Shown here: one piece after another, positions 11,096 to 21,334 of the stretch
Layout: each line of letters begins with the position of its first letter
How positions within the stretch are numbered: position 1 is the first letter of the stretch
Assembly (NCBI GenBank): GCA_963682175.1
Contig: OY821787.1
Span: forward strand, 15,106,501-15,170,500
Reading direction: 5' to 3'
Source of the DNA: Triglochin maritima
Taxonomy: Eukaryota > Streptophyta > Magnoliopsida > Alismatales > Juncaginaceae
DNA length: 64,000 nt
Notes under the pieces: model-generated
What the model was told of the DNA's origin: nothing
Databases searched by the model: none
The model's input: only the letters and a program-made list of their open reading frames with translations
Made by a program: the position numbers and the translations under genes

Positions 11096-11390
11096 GGAAA
11101 ATGATAGATGGCCGCTCTTTAGGACGCTCCCCCAGTGACGCGGCTGAGTTGACACTCTCCATGTAAGCACAGAAAAAAGTTTATTTTTTATTTTATTCCT
11201 CAATTCTTTGGTTATACGTACAAATGTCTACATCTCTCCATCCCTCCCTCCCTCCCTCATTAATGCGTCTCAAATCACTCACTTCATTCATCATTTTGGC
11301 GCTCCTACACAACAGAATACTTGTTATTCATCTCAAGACGCGTCTTCCTTTTTCTTCCCTTCTATTCAGTGGTCCTTCCTCTGTACTCCA

Positions 11391-14300
11391 ATGGAAATCG
11401 TTCATGTGCCTTCCCAAGTGGAGCAGCCTGCAAATGTTCCTAAGGAGGAGATGTTTTTTCCTTCTTTCGAAGAAGCCAAAACATTTTACGTGGCCTATGC
11501 TGATTCTTGTGGTTTTGGTGTTAAGACAAGACAATCTCATTACGATCGTGGTGTTGTTATACGGGCCACGCTGACTTACTCCAAGGAGGGCACGACACCA
11601 ACAAACCAAGGGCAAGGAAAATTGAAGCCTAGGTTATCCAGTAGAGTCCAATGCACTGCTCGGATAAGGGTCTCCGGAAACCCAACAAGGGGTTACCACA
11701 TTAACTTTGTGGATCTTGAACATAACCACGTCATGCTTGAACAAGAGCAAATGCATTTTCTCAGGCAAAAACAAACCATCCCTGAGGCCGCCAAAGCACG
11801 CATATCGTGAAAATTATACTGCTAGGATATCGGCTGCTAAGACCATGCAATCTTTTGTGGTCGAGGCTGGAGGTCATGACAAATTGACTTTCAACGAAAG
11901 GGATTTAAGGTTTGTGTTCTTTCTGCCTAACATAATTGAAGTTGAACATTTTGCGTCTGGTCTTAGTGGTTCCTGTGTGCAGGAATGTTGTAAACGAAGT
12001 CAGAAATTTAAAGATGGGACCTGGTGATGCACAAGCTCTTCAGAACTATTTCATTAGGATGCAGAAGATTGATTCCATGTTTTTCTATGTAATGGATATG
12101 GATGACGAAGGAAGACTACAGAACGTGTTTTGGGCTGACTGTCGTTCTAGAGCTGCATATTCATACTTTGGAGACGCAATATGTTTCGACGCCACCTACA
12201 TTACAAACAAATACGACATGCCTTTTGCCCCATTTGTAGGAGTTAATCACCATTTCGAGTCAGTTTTGCTCGGTTGCGCTTTGCTATCTTCTGAGACCAC
12301 TGAAAATTACATATGGTTGTTCCAAACATGGTTGTCATGCATGAACGGTAAGGTGTGGCTATGTCCAGTTAAAGGTCTGTTACTGTTTAGTTTAAGCTGT
12401 GTATGTGTTCGGTTTAAGTGGTGGAACTGTTTGGTTTAAGTGGTGGAACTGTTCGGTTTAAGTGGTGGAACTATTCGGTTTAAGTGGTGTGACTATTCGG
12501 TTTAAGGTGTGAATCTGTTCGGTTTAAGGTGTGAATCTGTTCGGTTTAAGTGGTGTGACTGTTCGGTTTAAGGTATGTGTTCGGTTTAAGGTGTGTATGT
12601 GTTCGGTTTAAGTGGTGGAACTGTTCAGTTTAAGTGGTGGAACTGTTCGGTTTAAGTGGTGTGATTGTTCAGTTTAAGTTGTGAATCCGTTCGGTTTAAG
12701 TTGTGAATCCGTTCGGTTTAAGGTGTGAATTCGTTCGGTTTCAGTGGTGTGACTATTCGGTTTAAGTGGTGGAACAGTTCAGTTTAAGGTGTGTATGTGT
12801 TCGGTTTAAGTGGTGGAACTGTTTGGTTTAAGTGGTGTGACTGTTCGGTTTAAGGTGTGAATCCGTTCGGTTTCAGTTGTATGTCCGTTCGGTTTAAGTT
12901 GTATGTCTGTTCGGATTAAGTTGTCTGTCTGTTCGGAATAAGTTGTCTGTCTGTTCGGAATATGTTGTGTGTCTGTTCGGTTTAAGTTGTATGTCTGTTC
13001 GGATTAAGTTGTTGGTCTGTTCGGAATAAGTTGTCTGTCTGTTCGGATTAAGTTGTGTGTCTGTTCGGATTAAGTTGTGTGAATGTTCGGTTTAAGGTGT
13101 GAATCCGTTCGGTTTAAGTTGTGTGTCTGTTTGGTTTTAGGTGTGTGATTGTTCTATTAAAGTTTTCAAAGTAGGATTTTGTACCTTTCAATATATGACT
13201 CACTCCTTTTAAATTGCCCCCTTATGCAGATATAACCCTCCCAGCCATAATAACAGATCAATGTGGTGCCATTACTGCTGCACTAAGGAATGTCTTCCCA
13301 GATTCAAGACACAGATTCTGTATATGGCACATAATGAACAAAGCTCCCGTGAAGTTGCCGACGCAGTATCGGAAGCACATGTTATTTGATCTGAAACTGA
13401 TTGTATATGATTCCAAAACCCCAGCAGAATTTGATCGTAATTGGCAGGGTTTCCTTCTTGATTTTGACCTGCAGAAACATAGTTGGCTCAAATCGATTTA
13501 TGCAATCAGAGAGTCGTCGATACCTGCATTTGTTGGTGATATTTTTTTCGCGGGAATGGCGTCTACTCAGAGAAGCGAGAGTATGAACGCTTTTTTCGAC
13601 AAGTATCTTACTTCGAAGACCACCCTTAAGCAGTTTGTTCAACAATACGAACTTGTGCTCCGCCATAAGTACGAGAAGGAAGCTCAATCAGATTTTGATT
13701 GTCTTCATAAGAGACTCTAGTTGGTTTCAATTTATCCATTCGAGAGACAAATGAGCGAGTTGTATATGGTAGGGGTCTTCAAGAAAGTGCAGTTAGAAAT
13801 TGGGAAGATGATATACTACGATATAACGGAGGAGTTCAATACGAATGATACATTTCAGTACAAGGTATCTGAACGTGTTTTGGCTGGTGAGTAGCTACTG
13901 TCGAAACATTTCCTAGTAGAAAACATATCCATGAACTTCACATGTGATTGTAGAATGTTTCAGCACGTTGGCCTTCTATGTTGCCACGTTTTTGTTGTAC
14001 TTGGACGTTTAAATCCTAATGATTTCTCCCTGACTCTTACATCGTTAATCGATGGCGGAAGGATATTCGAAGGAGCTATCGAGATAAGATGTACCCAGAC
14101 GATGGCGTAATTGAGAAGGATGCGCTTCGTCGTCACGACGACATCATGGGTTGTGCCGTTTGGATCGCACAGGAAGCCTTCATTTCCCACGAAAGGTATA
14201 TTGAGGCCGTGAAGTGTATTGAAATGCTTAAGGCACGTATGCACACTACCCAGTTCTTGGTTCGACTTGATGAACCTGAGTCTACGGGTACATCGGTTCT

Positions 14301-14523
14301 TAATCCAGATAATGTCAGACATATAGGAAGACCACCGACTAGACGTCGAGTGTCTTTAGCTGAGAAGATAATTAAAAAAAGCCATAAAAAGCACGCCCAA
14401 CAAGAGAAGAGAAAGTTCAAGATGAAGGTTACATCGTCACTTCACGAAGTCGCACCAAAACCCGGGGATCCTGATTTCTCTGATTGGTACATGAATTTGT
14501 ATTACGAGGAACATCCTACTTAA
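11391..14523 (+). pseudogene. FAR1/FHY3-type MULE transposase (near-complete, disabled)
   Basis: This is the element's transposase. The ATG at 11391 starts MEIVHVPSQV; an earlier frame upstream is not needed. The FAR1 zinc-finger domain runs to about 11810 (EEAKTFYVAYADSCGFGVKT ... LEHNHVML), where a frameshift occurs. Intron 1 is 11910-11982 (GT...TGTGCAG) and splicing rejoins DLR to NVVNEV. The MULE catalytic domain has FWADCRSRAAYSYFGDAICFD at about 12130-12190. Intron 2 is 12348-13229, almost entirely minisatellite, and rejoins to DITLPAIITDQCGAI. Exon 3 ends in an in-frame TAG at 13718, where relatives read Gln. Beyond it are another stop (about 13891), the SWIM finger CDC ... CCH (about 13945-13990), a frameshift near 14040, and a basic C-terminal tail ending at 14523. 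Two stops and two frameshifts inactivate it. Confidence 0.9.
12362..13160 (+). repeat. 22-bp minisatellite array 1, inside transposase intron 2
   Basis: About 35 units of 21-23 bp with core TGTTCGGTTTAAG. Variants change along the array: TTTAAGTGGTGGAACTG early, TTTAAGGTGTGAATCCG in the middle, then ATTAAGTTGTCTGTCTG and AATAAGTTGTCTGTCTG toward the end. There are no spacers between units. It fills almost all of the 882-bp intron and is oriented with the gene. Confidence 0.95.
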
Positions 14524-14624
14524 TTTAATATTTCTTGTTATTTTCAGTTCTTGTAAAACCAAGAAACTTCTAATTGTTGTTCTGTTTGGATCTGTAAATG
14601 GTTGTTATACACGTTCAGTTCGTA

Positions 14625-15640
14625 TTAAACTGTTTAAGTTGTGTGTTTGTTCGGTTTATGGTGTGCATCTGTTCGGTTTAAGATGTTTGACGGTTCGGTT
14701 TAAGATGTTTGACTATTCTGTTTAAGGTGTGCATCTGTCCGGTTTAAGTTGTTTGACAGTACGGTTTTAGTTGTTTGACTGTTCGGTTTAGGGTGTCAAT
14801 CTGCTCGGTTTAAGGTGTGAATCCGTTCGGTTTAAGTTATATGTCCGTTCGGTTTAAGTTGTATGTCAATTCGGATTAAGTTGTCTATCTGTTCGGAATA
14901 AGCTGTCTGCCTGTTCGGAATAGGTTGTGTGTTTGTTCGGTTTAAGTTGTATGTCTGTTCAGTTTAAGTTGTGTGACTGTTCGGTTTAAGTTGTGTGTCT
15001 GTTCGGAATATGTTGTGTGTCTGTTCGGAATATGTTGTGTGTCTGTTCGGATTAAGTTGTGGGTCTGTTCGGAATAAGTTGTGTGTCTGTTCGGATTAAG
15101 TTGTGTTTCTGTTCAGATTATGTTGTGGGTCTGTTCGGAACATGTTGGGTGTCTGTTCGGATTAAGTTGTGGGTCTGTTCGGAATAAGTTGTGTGTCTGT
15201 TCGGATTAAGTTGTGTTTCTGTTCGGAATATGTTGTAGGTCTGTTCGGAATAAGTTGTGTGTCTTTTCGGATTAAGTTGTATTTCTGCTCGGAATATGTT
15301 GTGGGTCTGTTCGGATTAAGTTGTGTGTCTGTTCGGAATATGTTGTGTGTCTGTTCGGAATATGTTGTGGGTCTGTTCGGAATAATTTGTGTGTCTGTTC
15401 GGATTAAGTTGTCTGTCTCTTCGGAATATGTTGTGTCACTGTTCGGAATATGTTGTGGGTCTGTTCCGAATAAGTTGTGTGTCTGTTCGGATTAAGTTGT
15501 CTGTCTGTTCGGAATATGTTGTGGGTATGTTCGGAATATGTTGTTTGTCTGTTCGGAATAAGTTGTCTGGGAAGAGTTTGTAATTTGCACATGTAAACAA
15601 ATAAACACTAAAAGTTGTGTGTCTGTTCAAATCTGCACAC
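14625..15640 (+). repeat. 22-bp minisatellite array 2, between the two MULE genes
   Basis: About 45 units of the same TGTTCGG(T/A)(T/A)TAAG minisatellite, in the same orientation as array 1, starting ~100 bp after the transposase stop and reaching the 3' end of the protease gene. Early units are of the TTTAAG type and later units mostly AATAAG or AATATG with TTGTGTGTC. Because 22 is not a multiple of 3, the array gives chance open frames with a 22-residue repeat; I do not treat these as genes. Confidence 0.95.
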
Positions 15641-16559
15641 ACGATCGACGGTCCCTAAGTAACATGACCGCCAATTCACCCCTGATACAGTGGATGTTAT
15701 TGGGGTCCTTCTCCTTCGTCGGGTCAAGTTTTAGCATTAGACACATTATCCAGTATAAAACATAGGCACCGCAATCGTTGCTGCATGGTGGTTGTCGTTG
15801 GCTATTTTTCTTGAGGATGCTCAAGGGCCAGTCGACCTTTAGTAGATCCCTCCAGTATTCAGCCACTTCCGCTGCTACGCATTCATGTACGCCTATGGTC
15901 TGCTCTGGATCTTCACCTTGCTCTAGCTCCCTAGAGATACTGTTGAACGCCAAAATCTCCTTGGACGGGCCATGGACAACCACCAGAGTCCAATGACCTG
16001 CATACCAATATGGTTGTGTGATTACAAATTCTGTTGGAGACGCACCTTCTATTTTAGGGAGGATAAAATCATCAATTGCTTTGCCTTGACCACCCAAAAG
16101 TCGCCCTGACTCGAATGTTGATATGCATATAACTTTTTGTGTTGGGCGTCTTTCTTCGAGAACCGAAAGCATAGCGTCAATAGTTTGGTCGGTAATATCC
16201 ATCCCAGGCGTTATAAGTTCCTTCAGGTCGGTGCGTGTTAAACTGCACATATCGCCTCTCCAGATGACCTCTCTATTGTCCTTGTTGGCTGCGGTGAAGT
16301 TCAATATCATGTTGACCTCATCAGCTGACAACGTTCCCATTGCAGCCATGTCAACATCATGCCTTTTCCCTCCTAAGTGGACAGCCAACCTATAATTCTC
16401 CTTTTTCCCCTTTTTTCTTTAGGCTCCTTTGAGTCGCTCTCTCTTTTCTCTTTTGCTCTTCTTCCACCTTCTTTTTCTTGCTCCGCTGTTCATCTTCTTT
16501 CATCTGCTGCTCCACGATGCCCGTCGAGCGTTGTCTTTTCACGCCCCAGTTTGGTTTCG

Positions 16560-17065
16560 GGGCCTTGCTCTCTTGTTCCTTTTCCTCTTATTTATTCCTC
16601 TCTTCCTTCTTCTTCTCCTGCCCCCTCTTCTTCTCTTCCTCCTTCTCCGCTCTCTTTCTCTCTTCTTCCTTCTTCCTCTCCTCCCTCTTCTTCTCGTCCT
16701 CCCTCTTCTTCTCCTCCTCCCTCTTCTTCTCTTCCTCCTTCTCCACTCTCTTTCTCTCTTCTTCCTTCTTCCTCTCCTCCTCCCTCTTCTTCTCCTCTTC
16801 CATCTTCTTCTCTTACTCCTTCTCCAGTCTCTTTCTCTCTTCTTCATTCTTGCTCTCCTCCTCCCTTTTTTTCTCTTCCTCCTTCTCCACTCTCTTTCTC
16901 TCTTCTTCATTCTCCTCTTCTTCCTTCTTCCTCTCCTCCTCCCTCTTTCTCTCTTCCTCCTTCTCCTCCTCTCTCTTTCTCTCTTCTTCCTTCTCCTCCT
17001 CCCTCTTCCTCTCTTCTTCTTCCTCCTCCTCCCTCTTCCTCTCTTCTTCCTCCTCCTCCTCTTTA
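16560..17065. repeat. ~500-bp pyrimidine/purine mirror-like tract encoding a Glu/Lys/Arg-rich coil
   Basis: The plus strand is almost pure C and T, built from TCCTCCTCCCTCTTC-type repeats; the minus strand is purine-rich and codes for E/K/R repeats of the protease gene. Plus-strand readings give Ser/Leu/Pro-rich chance ORFs. Confidence 0.9.
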
Positions 17066-17634
17066 TTTAGATATTCGTCTTTCTCCCCACCAGTATTTTC
17101 ACCTGTCCCTGTCCCTCGAAGATATATAATTTCTTCCCTCATCCTCCCACACTCTTCCTGGGTCATCCTCAGTTCTTCCTTCTGGTCGTTAACCTCTTCT
17201 GTCGCCTTCTTAAGGGCAGCTTCGGCCCTCAACCATTTCATCTTCACCTCACTCAGCTCCAACTCTTGGAGCAGCGGGTCACATGGAATGTTGCAGTCTG
17301 TCAGTTGGAGCCTTGGCAAACTGCATGTTGAAGTTGAGCCCTTTCGAACAGGAGTTTCAATAGAACTAATAAGTTCCAGCTCCCTTTCACTCATTGATGG
17401 AGCCCCCATCAGGTCGAACTTGCCGTTGTAAATCTGAGGTAAGGTAATTCCACGTTCCTCCCATTTCCTCAGGGTTAAACGTTTCCCAAACATTTCCGTC
17501 CAACTTTTCATTCGTGGAAAAACTCCAGTTCTGGGCTCCCCCAATTTGAATTTCTCACAAAGCAACACCTTCAAATGGAAAAAAATCAACTGTTTAGAAC
17601 GACTCAACAAACATACGTTCATATTCTAAACAGA

Positions 17635-18460
17635 CACAACTTAATCCGAACAGACACACCACTTATTCCGAACAGACCCACAACTTATTCCGAATAGACC
17701 CACAACATATTCCGAACAGAAACAAAACTTAATCCGAAAAGACACAAAACTTATTCCGAACAGACCCACAACATATTCCGAACAGACAGACAACTTAATC
17801 CGAACAGGCACACAACTTAATCCGAACAGACAAACAACTTAATCCGAACAGACACACAACATAATCCGAACAGACCCACAACTGATTACAAACAGAAACA
17901 CAACTTATTCCGAACAGACCCACAACATATTCCGAACAGACCCACAACATATTCCGAACAGACACACAACTTAAACCGAACAGACACACAACGTAATCCG
18001 AACAGATAGATAACTTATTCCGAACAGACCCACAACATATTCCGAACAGACACAACTTAAACTGAACAGACACACAACTTAATCCGAACAGACACACAAC
18101 TTATTCTGAACAGACCCACAACACATTCCGAACAGAAACACAACTTAATCTGAAAAGACACAACTTATTCCGAACAGACCCACAACATATTCCGAACAGA
18201 AACACAACTTAATCCGAATAGACACACAACTTATTCCGAACAGACCCACAACATATTCCGAACGGACACACAACATATTCTGAACAGACACACAACTTAA
18301 ACCAAACAAACACACAACTTAATCCGAACAGAGACACAACTTATTCCGAACAGACACACAACTTAAACCAAACAGACACACAACATATTCCGAACATACA
18401 GAAAACTTAATCCGAACAGACACACCACTTAATCCGAAAAGACACAAAAAAACAAAAAAA
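17635..18460 (-). repeat. 22-bp minisatellite array 3, inside an intron of the Ulp1-like gene
   Basis: The same minisatellite in reverse: on the plus strand it reads CTTATTCCGAACAGACCCACAA and variants, so in the transcript sense of the protease gene it reads TGTTCGGAATAAG. About 37 units fill an intron between the exon ending near 18470 and the one beginning near 17580. Confidence 0.95.
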
Positions 18461-19560
18461 CGCTTACTTGTAGTATTGCCACACAACCGTCGACGTTCCC
18501 CTGCCTCATAATGAGGTTCCCTGCCTTTCTTCTCTCCTGCAGTTCTAAGCTGGCTTTCTCCAGGCCCCCAACCAGGGCTTCGTGAACTGCTCTTGCCCAT
18601 GCGTATTTGTTTATACGTCAGATGTTCCTCAAATGGTGCATGAACCATTTCTTCGGTCGAAGTGTTCCATCATAGAACAAAAATGTTTGAAGATGAAAGA
18701 AATCAGGAGACGAACGTACTCCTCCGTGTCGCCCATGGCACTGCTTGTCATCAGATGACCTAAAAGTTGTGTGTTGTCAAGGTTAACTTCTTCTCGCCTC
18801 TGTACAACCAATGGTTCCATCACCATGGTCTTCCCATGCATACGTAACCCCAAAATTAGCGGAACGTCTTCCGGTGTAAGGGGAACTACCCCTGATCCTA
18901 TTCTCAGCCCCACCTCCTCTCCATCGTAGTGTTCGACGAACCAACCGACTATTTCGTTGTCCGTAGTAATGTTAGGAAGGTCTAGGAAGTGACCGAAAGG
19001 GGTGCTCCGGAAAACCTCCTTCTCAACCTTCTTCATCCTGTCAAACTGCTTTCGGATGGCCATTAAGGAGCATCGGGATTCCCAGAAGTAGTAGGTTGTT
19101 CCCTAAAACAAAAAATTGAAGACACGGAAGTTCATCAAAAAAATAACGACCCAGGGGAAAAAATAATTAGAGACCCACCAGTTCTGGGACAGGTTCGCTA
19201 TCGACGGCAGGAGTCGAAGAATCCATTATCGTTTAATCGGGAAGAAAGAAAGTCGGAAAAGGTTCACAGGTACACTCCTCCGTTCACAGGTAATACAACG
19301 AGAAAGAAAGCGAGACTCTCCCTTTCGGTCTGGATATTTTTTTATCTTCCTCGGTATCCGAACCGTCATTCGTAGGGTGTCTGCCACTGTCTTATCTGGA
19401 AAGCAACCGTCGTTCTTCGAAAACCGTCAAAAAAATTTTAAAAACAATTTAAGGCGCGTTTGGAAAGGGTGACATGGCAATCCTAGTAGACGCTAAGTCG
19501 CCTACTTTTGGGTGCCACGTAGGGTGCGTCACGGACGCCAGCATCCGTGTATAACGACCC

Positions 19561-19569
19561 TTTTGTTCC
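19561..19569. repeat. Target-site duplication of MULE, right copy (TTTTGTTCC)
   Basis: Exact second copy of the 9-bp sequence at 11087-11095. LINE ORF1 resumes in frame immediately after it. Confidence 0.9.
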
Positions 19570-19820
19570 AGATGTGCCAAAGTTGATCACATGATAGAAA
19601 ATTGGAGATACAAAGGTCATGACAATGAAAAAAATTATGGAAAAGACAAAAAAAACAATATTGTGCAAAATAAAGATAATGTGAATAGGATTGTGGAGCA
19701 AGTTATGTTCAAAAGGAAAAGAAATATCAAGTTCCTAATCATATTAGTAAAAATGCTAAGAAGAGAGAAAATAAGAAGGAAACTCTTCTTGGTAATGAAA
19801 GGAGAAATAAAGGCACAAAC
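19570..19820 (+). pseudogene. LINE ORF1, second part (rest of zinc knuckle and basic linker)
   Basis: Continues the frame broken at 11095: Cys, Cys and His of a CCHC knuckle, with Trp where the last Cys should be, followed by an Asn/Lys-rich linker. The frame shifts within the linker. The segment ends at 19820 with CACAAAC, where a different sequence begins. The LINE resumes at 51038. Confidence 0.75.
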
Positions 19821-21334
19821 TGTAACGCTCCTAATCCGCACTCGGGACACAACAATAATCACAACACTAAAAGAAAGTGAAAAATGGACATTAACTGAAA
19901 AAACCAACACGAGGTCTCAATTAAAATATATAATAAGGTCAAAGTCAAAGTACAATGCGGAAGAGAAATACAAGAACTATGAATCCTACTACATAACTAC
20001 TGAGACTAGTAGGATAAATACATGACAACTGAGCTCAACATATCCAGTCCATGCGTCCCAATCACAAGTCGCCTCCAGTCACCTACTGCGTCCCACCTGC
20101 ACACGAACATGCACGGGTGAGTCTCAAATCAAGACTCATTACACCCCCAACCCGACACCAAACAAGGTCTAGCCGTCCCTAACGGCTAACACTGGTCTCG
20201 TGTCCAAAGACGATGATGCGTCCGGCTTCGCCGAATGTGCACCTCGACCCCACGATGCATCCGAACCACAAGGCAACACTCAACCTGCTCTCACAACATA
20301 ACTTCCACACATCCCAAGGCGACCACGCGCCCAACCAGGCCGAGCATGCACCCTAGACAAGACCACGCATCCGGCCCACAAGCCAATGCTCTATAATATA
20401 ACCACTCCCACACACACGTGTCACACAAAGCCCCGACCATCTGCTGACCCACGCGGTTGCTCCCACAAGGCGAGTTCCTGCACCTGAACCCCCTTGTATG
20501 AACCACGTGGCGTCAGACCGCACCACTCCCACCTATGGGCCAGCGAGCAAAGCTCCACAACTGCCACTCCCAGGCATGGATGCACAGACCGGTCCCACCA
20601 ATCCGACCCAAGGGAAACTGACCCCACCTCAGGACACGTGTCAACCCCTCCGACCGTGCTGGGAACCCCGGGACGGGTGACCACCCAACCTACCACTCTC
20701 CCAACTAGGAAGGACCGTACAAGTAAATAATAATTTACCCAACTTGCGATAACCACAGGGTCAACCCTACCAAAAGCATGATATAGGAAAAGTACATCCT
20801 CAAGGCAGATAACCCACAATTAAAAGACTATCCACACCAACCAACATATGATTTCAACTCACATAACACTAATATATTATCAACACAAAAGCCTTGAATT
20901 GTCAACATAAAGCACATGCTCTTAAAAACATGAATAAATCTACATGACATAAAAGGCACACGTACGTCTTAGTACTTTATCAACCATATGAACATGACAT
21001 TATTCTTGTCAACATAACACATGCCCTATCTATCCCTTCCAAGACATATTATAGATCCAAATCACCATCTATTCAATTTAATAACCAACACATGTTAAAC
21101 ATGAATACCAAAAGAAGAAAGCATGATTTAATCATCACCACAAGTCATTAAATATCCATATGAGCACATCAAGGACTGATTTCGAAAATCAAACATCAAC
21201 TAACATGTGAGACAATTCCAAGATCCAACAATTATATAAGCAACGTTTTAATGTCTTCACTAATCCTGATTTTCCAACGAGGACTAAAAGTGGTCCAAAA
21301 TCAGCATTCAATATGTTGAGAAAAAGGTTACTGT
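19821..21334 (-). mobile_element. Probable reverse-oriented gypsy LTR segment (1.5 kb)
   Basis: The segment opens TGTAACGCTCC. Read in reverse it ends GGAGCGTTACA, similar to the GGGGGCGTTACA end of the solo LTR at 37412-40398, and AATGCGGAAG near its left end corresponds to CTTCCGCAT near that LTR's end. It therefore looks like an antisense LTR of a Tekay-type family. It occupies the place where the first part of the Tekay 5' LTR would be, but does not match the corresponding part of the 3' LTR. No genes are seen, and the right boundary is set where homology to the 3' LTR begins. Confidence 0.5.

Larger units (their letters stand above)
15627..19226 (-). pseudogene. Ulp1-like (C48) protease gene of the MULE, with DUF1985/PMD-like N-terminus
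   Basis: Ulp1 proteases cleave SUMO-type modifiers; MULEs carry diverged versions of uncertain function. Exon 1 is 19226-19179 (MDSSTPAVDSEPVPEL). After an intron ending TTTTAG, exon 2 reads GTTYYFWESRCS and continues through 19063-18650 with STPFGHFLDLP and LTPEDVPLILGLRMHGK, a DUF1985/PMD-like module. A frameshift near 18650 follows, then exon 3 to about 18470. The next intron holds minisatellite array 3. The coiled-coil exon runs from about 17580, with an in-frame TAA near 16810 in its Glu/Lys/Arg-rich part. After another frameshift near 16390 the protease is open at 16388-15627: YAGHWTLVVV with the catalytic His, LAFNSI where the Asp is expected (here Asn), and SNDCGAYVLYW with the nucleophilic Cys. 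Probably dead or protease-deficient. Confidence 0.85.
11096..19560 (+). mobile_element. 8.5-kb MULE carrying FAR1-type transposase and Ulp1-like gene (Kaonashi-like)
   Basis: Bounded by the 9-bp TSD. The right end read inward (GGGTCGTTATACACGG...) is a plausible MULE terminal inverted repeat, but the left end (GGAAAATGATAGATGG...) matches it only loosely (about 12 of the first 21 positions), so the TIRs are diverged. Inside are a plus-strand transposase gene (11391-14523), a minus-strand Ulp1-type protease gene (15627-19226) converging on it, and three arrays of a 22-bp minisatellite. MULEs with Ulp-like passengers are known in plants (KI-MULE/Kaonashi). Both genes have disabling changes, so this copy is probably immobile unless helped in trans. 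Confidence 0.85.

Noticed and set aside
12362..15640. Regular repeats that might be read as a CRISPR-like array
   Set aside because: Units are contiguous with no unique spacers, vary gradually, and lie in a plant transposon; this is a minisatellite.
15169..15642. Open frames with 22-residue repeats on both strands
   Set aside because: They arise because a 22-bp tandem repeat lacks stops in some frames; the equivalent frames appear in the reverse array at 17795-18097.
16377..17431. Long Ser/Leu/Pro-rich open frames on the plus strand
   Set aside because: They are the antisense of the Glu/Lys/Arg-rich exon and reflect the C/T tract only.
19816..19820. CAAAC as a proven target duplication for the whole Tekay block
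   Set aside because: The right side reads GTTACAAACAT, so an exact match would need overlap with the LTR end or a 2-bp loss; kept only as a weak hint.
20291..20819. Minus-strand open frame in the antisense LTR-like segment
   Set aside because: No known domain, GC-biased chance frame within a noncoding LTR-like segment.
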